A stretch of 43,622 nt of DNA from Anaerolineae bacterium. Lineage in GTDB: Bacteria > Chloroflexota > Anaerolineae > 4572-78 > J111. Both the position numbers and the translations under genes were made by a program. The notes beneath the pieces were generated by a model that was given only the letters and a program-made list of their open reading frames with translations, was not told the DNA's origin and made no database searches. Of this stretch, positions 31,026 through 38,105 are shown one piece after another. Each line of letters starts with the position of its first letter. Position 1 is the stretch's first letter. The stretch spans positions 1-43,622 of the forward strand of contig JAHDWA010000072.1 in assembly GCA_023382535.1 (NCBI GenBank), in the 5' to 3' direction.

Positions 31026-33818
31026 TTGACCCAACCCAAACGCCTCATCGAAATCTCCCTGCCCCTGGCCAAAATCAGCGAGCAATCGGCCCGCGAAAAA
31101 TCCATCCGTCACGGCCATATCTCGACCCTGCACATCTGGTGGGCCAGGCGACCGCTGGCCGCTATGCGCGCCGCCATCTTTGCCGCCCTTGTCCCCGCCC
31201 CTACCGATGAGGCCGGGCGCAAGCGGCTGGAAAGCCTGATTGAAACCATCGTGGATTGGGACCAGGTCAAGAACGGCAACAGCGAAGCCATCGAGGAGGC
31301 CCGCCGCCTGGTCCGCGAAGCCTTTCCCGGCGGCCCACCTCGCTTGCTCGATCCTTTTATGGGCGGCGGCGCGACCGGCCTGGAAGCGTTGCGCCTGGGC
31401 TGCGAAACTCACGCGGTCGAGTTGAATCCGGTGGCGCATTTGATTGAGTTGTGTACGCTCGTTTATCCGCAAAAGTACGGCAGGGGAGCGGAGGAGCGGG
31501 GGAGCAGGGGAGATAGGTCTAAACAACTGACTCTGCCCGGCCAGGAACAGCCGGAGCAGTTGGCCTTTGAAATGCCACTGCCCAAGCCGACCGGCGAAAA
31601 TTCCCTAGCTGCCGATGTGCGCCGCTGGGGTGAATGGGTACTGGAACGGGCCAAAGCCGAAATCGGCCACCTGTATGCCAACCCCGCCGGCAGTGAGACG
31701 ATTGTCGGTTATCTCTGGGCGCGCACCGTGACCTGTCCCAACCCGGCCTGTCGAGCCGAGATGCCTCTGGTGCGCCAGTGGTGGCTGGCTCAAACCGGCA
31801 CACGTAAGCTGACCCTCAAGCCAGTGGTAGACCGGACGGCCAAACAGGTTAATTTTGAAGTGGTCAATTTGGCCGGACCACTGGGTAATCAGAATGGCTT
31901 TGACCCCAATGAAGGCACAACCCAACAGGGCGCCGCCACCTGTTTAGTTTGCAATCAATCGGTGGATGGAGATTTTTTGCAACAGGCCGGGATGGATGAA
32001 AAAACGGGTCAACGGCTTATGGCCGTGATTTATGAACAGGCCAATGCTGGTAAAGGCTATCGCCCAGCGACGGAGTTAGACGAGGCTATCTTTAGAGAAG
32101 CGGCCGAACGACTGCAAGAGTTGCAAGCTGAAAATGAAGGACTAACCCCTAATGAACCGATTGATCCCCGCCGTCCTTCGGCAGCAGCGCGGGGTCTCTC
32201 CGCTGTGACCCGTTACGGGATGCGCACTTTCGGTGATCTATTCAATTCACGCCAGTTATTAACTTTGTTGACCTTTAGCAGACAACTACACGCTGCCTAT
32301 GAGACAATGCTGACTGAGGGGATATACCCAAATCAAGCAAAAGTGTTAGTAACATATCTGGGAATTGCATTAGATCGTCTGGCAAATCAAGCAACTACTG
32401 TGTGTCGCTGGCATAACACAGGCGAAAAACTCGAAGGGGTATTCTCTCGGCAAGCAATTGCGATGGTCTGGGATTATGCTGAAGTGAATCCTTTTAGTGG
32501 CGCAACAGGTGACTGGTTAGGTGCGTTAGAATGGATTACTCGTGTTATTGAGCATTCGTCCCAAACAGCCAGCCAACCAGCTACAGCTAATCAGGGAACC
32601 GCAACACGCTTACCCTATTCTCATGATTATTTTGATGCTGTCATTACCGATCCTCCTTATTATGATGCGATTCCATATTCCGATATCTCTGACTTTTTCT
32701 ACGTCTGGCTCAAACGCAGCATTGGATTCCTCTATCCTGAACTTTTTCGTACTCCTCTTACTCCCAAGTCAGCCGAGATCATTCAACATACAGCCCGTCA
32801 CGGAGGGGATGAAAGTGTAGCCCGGGCGTTTTACGAACGGGAAATGACTCGCGCCTTTGCTGAAGCCCACCGCGTGCTACGCCCAGATGGTATTTTTGTC
32901 GTTGTCTTTGCTCACAAATCTACTACCGCTTGGGAAACGCTGCTCAATAGTTTGTTAGAAGCCGGATTAGTTGTTACTGCTTCCTGGCCATTGCACACGG
33001 AAATGAGCAGCCGAGTTCGAGCACATGGTAATGCTTCATTGGCCTCCTCCATCTTCATCGTCTGCCGGGTACGCGCCAGCGAAACCGAGGGTTACTTTGA
33101 CGACGTGCGCCAGGAATTAGCTGCCGTCATCCGTGAGCGGCTCGACTTCTTCTGGCAGCAAAACATTCGCGGCGCGGATTTCTTCATCAGCGCTATCGGT
33201 CCGGCGGTCTCCGTTTTTGGCCGTTACCGCAAAGTCTACCGGCTGGACGGCAGCGAGGTCGGCGTGCGGGAGCTACTGGATTTGGTGCAGTCGTCGGTGG
33301 CGGAATATGCCCTGGACCGCATCCTTAATGGTGGGGCAGCGCGGGTCGGTGGGGTAGATGCGGCTACCCGTTATTACATCCTCCATCGCTGGGCTTACGG
33401 CAGCGAAGCCATCCCCTTCGACGATGCTATGCGCCTGGCAATGGCCCTGGGCGCGGACGTGTCGGCCCTGATGGAGCGGCGCGGCCTCCTCAAGCAGAGC
33501 GGCGAGTCGGTCAGCCTGCTGGGGCCAAAGGAACGGGGCAAGTCGGAGGAGTTGGGCCTGCCTGATAAGAGTGGCCGGTCAGCGGCGGTGGTGGATGTGC
33601 TGCACCGGGCCGCCACCTTGTGGGAAAAAGGCGACCGGGACAGCCTGGCTCGCTTCCTGGCCGAAGCCGCTCGCGGTCGAGAGGACCAGGTACGGCTGGT
33701 GGCTCAAACCCTCATTAACATTCTGCCCGATGACGATGCCGAGCGGCGTTTGTTGGAAGGTTTCCTGGCCGGTCGGGATACGCTGCCGGATGTGCCGAAG
33801 CAGGAGCGGCTATTATAG
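31026..33818 (+). CDS. DUF1156 adenine-specific DNA methylase with Zn ribbon
   Basis: 930 residues from a TTG at 31026 with AGGAG nine bases ahead. The N-terminus (LIEISLPLAKISEQSAREK, HIWWARRPLAAMRAA) is DUF1156. The SAM-binding motif is LLDPFMGGGATGLEAL (107-122), the catalytic motif is DPPYYDAIPY (542-551), and paired cysteines CPNPAC (237-242) and CLVC (306-309) form the zinc ribbon. The family (COG1743) modifies adenines and occurs beside DUF499 ATPases and helicases in predicted defence clusters. Third-position GC drops clearly between about 32,050 and 33,045, which covers the catalytic motif, and is high on both sides, suggesting a swapped segment. A short GGGAGCAGGGGAG-type insertion occurs at about 31,485-31,515. 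The stop codon abuts repeat 6. Confidence 0.92.
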   Translation: MTQPKRLIEISLPLAKISEQSAREKSIRHGHISTLHIWWARRPLAAMRAAIFAALVPAPTDEAGRKRLESLIETIVDWDQVKNGNSEAIEEARRLVREAFPGGPPRLLDPFMGGGATGLEALRLGCETHAVELNPVAHLIELCTLVYPQKYGRGAEERGSRGDRSKQLTLPGQEQPEQLAFEMPLPKPTGENSLAADVRRWGEWVLERAKAEIGHLYANPAGSETIVGYLWARTVTCPNPACRAEMPLVRQWWLAQTGTRKLTLKPVVDRTAKQVNFEVVNLAGPLGNQNGFDPNEGTTQQGAATCLVCNQSVDGDFLQQAGMDEKTGQRLMAVIYEQANAGKGYRPATELDEAIFREAAERLQELQAENEGLTPNEPIDPRRPSAAARGLSAVTRYGMRTFGDLFNSRQLLTLLTFSRQLHAAYETMLTEGIYPNQAKVLVTYLGIALDRLANQATTVCRWHNTGEKLEGVFSRQAIAMVWDYAEVNPFSGATGDWLGALEWITRVIEHSSQTASQPATANQGTATRLPYSHDYFDAVITDPPYYDAIPYSDISDFFYVWLKRSIGFLYPELFRTPLTPKSAEIIQHTARHGGDESVARAFYEREMTRAFAEAHRVLRPDGIFVVVFAHKSTTAWETLLNSLLEAGLVVTASWPLHTEMSSRVRAHGNASLASSIFIVCRVRASETEGYFDDVRQELAAVIRERLDFFWQQNIRGADFFISAIGPAVSVFGRYRKVYRLDGSEVGVRELLDLVQSSVAEYALDRILNGGAARVGGVDAATRYYILHRWAYGSEAIPFDDAMRLAMALGADVSALMERRGLLKQSGESVSLLGPKERGKSEELGLPDKSGRSAAVVDVLHRAATLWEKGDRDSLARFLAEAARGREDQVRLVAQTLINILPDDDAERRLLEGFLAGRDTLPDVPKQERLL

Positions 33819-33930
33819 AACCGCCAAGGCGCAAAGGACGCCAAGAGAAATAAGGGTAAGAAAAAAGAAAAACTTAAAAAACTTTGCGCTCTTTGCGCCT
33901 TCGCGGTGAAAACTTTACACCTTCGCGGTG
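33819..33930. repeat. AACCGC palindromic repeat 6
   Basis: Starts at the first base after the methylase stop with AACCGCCAAGGCGCAAAGG and ends in two tandem CCTTCGCGGTGAA arms. Nearly identical to repeat 7, which follows within a few bases. Confidence 0.85.
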
Positions 33931-33937
33931 AATAATA

Positions 33938-34043
33938 AACCGCCAAGGCGCAAAGGACGCCAAGAGAAATAAGGTTAAGAAAAAGAAGAAAGAAACTTTG
34001 CGCTCTTTGCGCCTTCGCGGTGAAAACTTCGCGCCTTCGCGGT
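33938..34043. repeat. AACCGC palindromic repeat 7
   Basis: A near-exact tandem copy of repeat 6, again ending in two GCCTTCGCGGTGAA arms. It runs up to the ribosome site of the GxxExxY gene. Confidence 0.85.
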
Positions 34044-34059
34044 GAATGGGAGTCAGATA

Positions 34060-34443
34060 GTGGATATAGAAGAAGTTGCCAGAAATATCGTGGACAGCGC
34101 GATCAAGGTGCATCGTGCCCTTGGCCCCGGTTTGCTAGAGTCGGCCTATCAACACTGCCTGATTTATGAGTTGCGCAAACGCAGCTTTGAGGTTAAACAC
34201 GAACTGGTCTTGCCGGTAATGTACGATGGTCAGCAAATTGACGCCGGTTACCGGATTGATATGCTGGTTGAAGATTGCATTATTGTGGAAAACAAAGCGG
34301 TTGACCAGCTTTTACCTATCCACGAGGCCCAATTGTTGACCTACCTGAAATTGCGGAATTGCCAGCTTGGTTTTTTGCTGAATTGGAACGTGGTGCTAAT
34401 GAAGCACGGCATCAAACGTATGGTGAATAACTTGAACCGCTGA
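34060..34443 (+). CDS. GxxExxY family protein
   Basis: 127 residues from a GTG at 34060 with GGGAG seven bases ahead; a GTG at 34042 lies inside repeat 7 and is less likely. The family signature is AIKVHRALGPGLLESAYQHCL with the GxxExxY motif (GLLESAY), then DAGYRIDMLVEDCIIVENKAV, an Asp...Glu-x-Lys arrangement seen in PD-(D/E)XK nucleases, and QLLTYLKLRNCQLGFLLNWN. Members are short, patchily distributed and of unproven function; a nuclease fold is an inference from the motif. It is flanked on both sides by AACCGC repeats, and its final Asn-Arg-stop (AAC CGC TGA) reads like a repeat end. Confidence 0.88.
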   Translation: MDIEEVARNIVDSAIKVHRALGPGLLESAYQHCLIYELRKRSFEVKHELVLPVMYDGQQIDAGYRIDMLVEDCIIVENKAVDQLLPIHEAQLLTYLKLRNCQLGFLLNWNVVLMKHGIKRMVNNLNR

Positions 34444-34449
34444 GAATTG

Positions 34450-34522
34450 AACCGCAAAGGCGCGAAGAGCGCGAAGAAAAACAATAAATTTAATAACTTT
34501 GCGTCCTTTGCGCCTTCGCGGT
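34450..34522. repeat. AACCGC palindromic repeat 8
   Basis: 73 bp between the GxxExxY gene and the DUF499 gene, with arms AACCGCAAAGGCGCGAAG and CTTTGCGCCTTCGCGGT. It is the last copy in the operon; none follows the DUF499 gene. Confidence 0.8.
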
Positions 34523-34543
34523 GAATAATAAGGAGCGAGCCGA

Positions 34544-37500
34544 ATGAACTACTCCCAAACCCTGACCAGAGCACAAACCTTGTTGCAACAGAAACACCAT
34601 GCCCAGGCCGTGCAGACGGCAGCCAGCGTCCTGGAGCATCTCTTGGAAGCCCTTTATAACGAATTGTTGGGCCAGTCGCCGCCAGCGCGGCAAAAGCAGT
34701 TGGTCGAAACGATTGAGCAGGTTGGCGGGGGGCAGCCCTTGAACAAGCTCACCCTGGGCAGGCTGGTTAACGTCTATCGCGCCAGCAAAGCTTATGAAGA
34801 TTTAGCCAAGCTGCTGGGTAAGAAGTTGGTTTTCCTTAATGTCAGTGCTCTGGAACCGCTGGTAGATATTCGCAACCGTGCCGTCCACGAAGGCCAAGAC
34901 CCCGACCCGGCCGAAGCCGCTTACATTGTCAACCAGGTTGAGTTAATTCTGCGCGAGGTGGGCCGCTTACCCCAGGCCGCCCCCGCTGCGCCAACTCTGC
35001 CGCAATTTTTATCTCCCTGGTGGCACGTCGCCATCCCCCACCGTGACATCCGGGAAGGCCGGCTCAACCTGCGCGATTTTGCCGTGGATCTGGCCCAGGT
35101 CGTTGCAGGTCGGGCTGTGCCGGAGTACAAAGACGCCCACACTTTCTTTCGCCGCACCTTCCTGACTCGCGGCTTGCGGGCCACCCTCAAGGGAGTCATG
35201 CGCCGCCTGGCCGGCCACGACGACGGCATTGCGATCACTCAGATGGCCACCGTTTTTGGCGGCGGCAAAACTCACACCCTGCTGGCCCTGTATCACATGG
35301 TCACGCATGGCCGCGATGCCGAAGTCGTTACCCTGGAGCCGGTGCAGGAATTATTGACCGGGGCCGGCCTGGCCATCGTGCCAACCGCCCGAATCGCCGC
35401 CGTAGATTGCGCCCAGATCAGTCCTGGCCAGCCAACCACCACTCCCGATGGCCTGACCCTGCATACTCTCTGGGGCGAGATTGCCTATCGCCTGGGTGGC
35501 GTCGACTTTTACCAGCTTGTCCGCCAGAGCGACGAGGCCCGCGTCGCTCCCGGCAGCGAAACCCTGGACCGTCTTTTTGAAATGGCCGGTCCCAGCCTGA
35601 TCCTGTTGGACGAAACCCTGTCCTATATCACCAAAGCCAGCGCCATTCCGGTGGGCCGGGGCTATTTGTCCGACCAGGCCCAGGAATTTCTGCTGGAACT
35701 AACGCGGGCTGTCAGCGCGAGCGACACCGTGGCGCTGGTGCTAACGATGACATCTAGCGAGCCGGAGCAGATCGGCGAAGCGGCTATCCGCGCCGCCCGC
35801 GAGATTGACACCGCCACTCGCATCCTGCGCCGCACCCGCCAGGTTGAGGTCAGCGCCGAGCGAGAGGAGTTGTACGAAATCCTCAAACGCCGCCTGTTTG
35901 ACACCGAGCCGGCCCAGATCGAGGCCCAGGCCCGCGCCGTCGCCCAGGCTTATTGGGACTACTACCGCGCCCACCCCAATGATTTTCCTCAGGAGGCGCA
36001 GGCTCCGGAGTACCGCGAGTTGATGGTCCGGGCCTATCCCTTTCACCCGGCTCTGATCGAAATCCTGCGTGACCGCTGGGGCAGCATCAGCGGTTTTCAA
36101 CGTACCCGCGGCGTGCTGCGCCTGCTGGCCCTGGTCATCGGCGACCTGTACCGCCAGCAGCGACCAACGCCGCTCATCCAGCCGGCTCACGTCAACCTCG
36201 ACAACGGCGAGATCCGGGCCGAACTGCTGGAATACGTGGACAACCGGGGCGGCTACGAGTCGGCTCTCTTCTCCGACATCGGCGGCACCGACGAATCCAA
36301 AGCGCCCTACCTGGATCGCATCACCGGCGGCGATTACGCCCGCCATCGGATCGCTACCAGCCTGGCCACGGCCATTTTTATGTACTCCCACAGCGGGGCC
36401 ACTCAGCGGGCCGCCTCGGCCGAGCGCCCTCAACTCTGGCTGGCTACCTTGCAGCCGGGTATCGTCCCGGCCCTGGCCGCCGACGCCCTGGACAAGCTCC
36501 GCGCCCGCCTGTGGTTTTTGATCATTCACGAGGGTACCTATCGTTTTGACAGCCAGCCTAACCTGAACCAAATCCTGGTCACCCGGATGGATGCCATCCG
36601 CCAGGAACCGGAGGTCATTCAGGCTCGTTTGCGAGCCGCGGTGGAGGAAATCGTCGGCGAGCGTATCTTTCCCGGCCTGGTCATCTGGCCGGAGGAGCCG
36701 GGGCAGGTCACCAACCGGCGACAATTAACCCTGGTCGTGCTCAGCCCGGCTCATACCTGGAGCCAAAACGAGGCGGCTCAACAGCGGGTACGGACATTTA
36801 TCGAACAAATGCTCAATAGCGCCGGTAACACCTTCCGCCAATTCAAAAATAGCCTGGTCTTCCTCCTGGCAACTGGTGAAGGGGTACGGGTGATGGAAGA
36901 GACGGCCGTGCGGCTACTGGCCTTAGAGGCCATTGACCGTCAATACCGCCCTTCGACAGGCTCAGGACAGGGCGGCTTATCCGGGGAGCAAATGGAGGAG
37001 CTGCGGACCCAACTGGATCGAGCACGCAAGGGATTGCCCGGCGCGGTCTGGGGCGCTTACACCGTGACTATCGCCCCTTCTGGGCAGGCTGCCGGACAGG
37101 CTGATAACCCGTCAGCAGGTGGCCAGATGTCTCTCGGGGTACGGCAGGAGCACGGATTCCCCGGCTACCGGCCCGGCGAGCACACCCTGGCCGGACGGGT
37201 CCGCAAGCGGCTCCTGGACGACGAACGGCTGTTGGAGCGGCTGGACCCCCGCCTCATCAGCGAGGGCAAAGGCGAGCAGTGGCAGCTCTGGCCGGCCGAG
37301 GATGAGAAAATCAATGTCGCCACGTTGTGGGATTATTTCTGCCGCTTCCCCTATCTGCCGATGCTGACCGGTCCAGAAGCCTTGCAGCAAACCATTGCCT
37401 GGGGCGTACAACGCGGCTTGTTCGCCTACGGTTTAGGCGATGGCACGGCCTTTGATACCCTCTACTTCCGCGAATCCTTACCAACAGGTGGTTTTGCCGT

Positions 37501-37897
37501 TGTCGAAGGCGCCTGGTTATTACGCCCGGCCCTGGCTGAGCAGCTTTTGAAAAAGGAAGAAACCCAACCCGAACCACAGCCCTCACCCCAGCCTCACCCA
37601 CCGACGCCGCCTCAGCCTCAGCTACAACCTGAGGTCCGTCCGCAGCCCCTACCCCAGTCGCAACCCCGACCACAACCACACACCTATCAGCGAGTTACCA
37701 TTGCCACGCCGGTGGATTGGCGGCAATGGTACGACTTTTACCAGGCTATCATCAAACCCCTGGTCGAAGCCGGGGCTGAAGTCAAGCTCACTCTCAACAT
37801 TGAAGCCACCGGCGATATAGAGGCCAATCTGGTTGATTTAAGTGTGAAAGAGAGTGTGGTTCAGTTCAATCCTCGAGGGAAAGTAGAGACGGAGTAG
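34544..37897 (+). CDS. DUF499 ATPase with N-terminal HEPN-like domain
   Basis: 1,117 residues; the ATG at 34544 has AAGGAG nine bases ahead. The N-terminal 140 residues are helical and contain DIRNRAVHEGQ, with R110, N111 and H115 matching the R-N-x3-H motif of HEPN RNase domains. The DUF499 (COG1483) ATPase follows: IPHRDIREGRLN...DLAQVVAGRAVPEYKD, FFRRTFLTRGL, Walker A ATVFGGGKTHTL (235-246) and Walker B SLILLDETLSYI (about 348-359). Residues about 801-811 (RPSTGSGQGG) are encoded by an inserted repeat. A Pro/Gln-rich linker (about 1005-1050) leads to a small C-terminal domain. It is the last gene of the operon and probably the regulated motor or effector of the system. Confidence 0.9.
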   Translation: MNYSQTLTRAQTLLQQKHHAQAVQTAASVLEHLLEALYNELLGQSPPARQKQLVETIEQVGGGQPLNKLTLGRLVNVYRASKAYEDLAKLLGKKLVFLNVSALEPLVDIRNRAVHEGQDPDPAEAAYIVNQVELILREVGRLPQAAPAAPTLPQFLSPWWHVAIPHRDIREGRLNLRDFAVDLAQVVAGRAVPEYKDAHTFFRRTFLTRGLRATLKGVMRRLAGHDDGIAITQMATVFGGGKTHTLLALYHMVTHGRDAEVVTLEPVQELLTGAGLAIVPTARIAAVDCAQISPGQPTTTPDGLTLHTLWGEIAYRLGGVDFYQLVRQSDEARVAPGSETLDRLFEMAGPSLILLDETLSYITKASAIPVGRGYLSDQAQEFLLELTRAVSASDTVALVLTMTSSEPEQIGEAAIRAAREIDTATRILRRTRQVEVSAEREELYEILKRRLFDTEPAQIEAQARAVAQAYWDYYRAHPNDFPQEAQAPEYRELMVRAYPFHPALIEILRDRWGSISGFQRTRGVLRLLALVIGDLYRQQRPTPLIQPAHVNLDNGEIRAELLEYVDNRGGYESALFSDIGGTDESKAPYLDRITGGDYARHRIATSLATAIFMYSHSGATQRAASAERPQLWLATLQPGIVPALAADALDKLRARLWFLIIHEGTYRFDSQPNLNQILVTRMDAIRQEPEVIQARLRAAVEEIVGERIFPGLVIWPEEPGQVTNRRQLTLVVLSPAHTWSQNEAAQQRVRTFIEQMLNSAGNTFRQFKNSLVFLLATGEGVRVMEETAVRLLALEAIDRQYRPSTGSGQGGLSGEQMEELRTQLDRARKGLPGAVWGAYTVTIAPSGQAAGQADNPSAGGQMSLGVRQEHGFPGYRPGEHTLAGRVRKRLLDDERLLERLDPRLISEGKGEQWQLWPAEDEKINVATLWDYFCRFPYLPMLTGPEALQQTIAWGVQRGLFAYGLGDGTAFDTLYFRESLPTGGFAVVEGAWLLRPALAEQLLKKEETQPEPQPSPQPHPPTPPQPQLQPEVRPQPLPQSQPRPQPHTYQRVTIATPVDWRQWYDFYQAIIKPLVEAGAEVKLTLNIEATGDIEANLVDLSVKESVVQFNPRGKVETE
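36946..36975. repeat. CCGCCCTTCGACAGG repeat inside DUF499 CDS
   Basis: CCGCCC and GGGCGG flank CTTCGACAGGCTCAGGACA, a widespread bacterial interspersed repeat. It is in frame and read as RPSTGSGQGG in the DUF499 protein. Confidence 0.7.
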
Positions 37898-38105
37898 TTG
37901 TCCTTCTCTTAAGCAAGAGCGGTGAGAAAGTAAAACAGCTTCAGCTCCTTTGTGGCGATTTTTCGACCCCTTGTTGCCCTACCTCGTCAGCGGATGTAAG
38001 ATATCCTCATCGTTCTAGGGTGTCTTGACGATGAAACAGTTGTGGTCAGGGCGCTTCATTCAATACTTTGGGCACAGTGGCCTGCGTTCAGGATTTATCA
38101 CAAAG

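Noticed and set aside
28725..34522. Possible CRISPR array from regularly seen repeats
   Set aside because: The repeats are palindromes of 68-112 bp placed at gene junctions and inside genes, with no short unique spacers and no cas genes.
35741..36724. 327-codon frame opposite DUF499
   Set aside because: Shadow frame; the plus strand encodes the clear DUF499 ATPase.
26180..37897. Calling the operon DISARM or BREX
   Set aside because: No DUF1998 (DrmB), phospholipase-D (DrmC), PglZ or BrxC/BrxL-like gene is present; only the helicase and methylase themes are shared.
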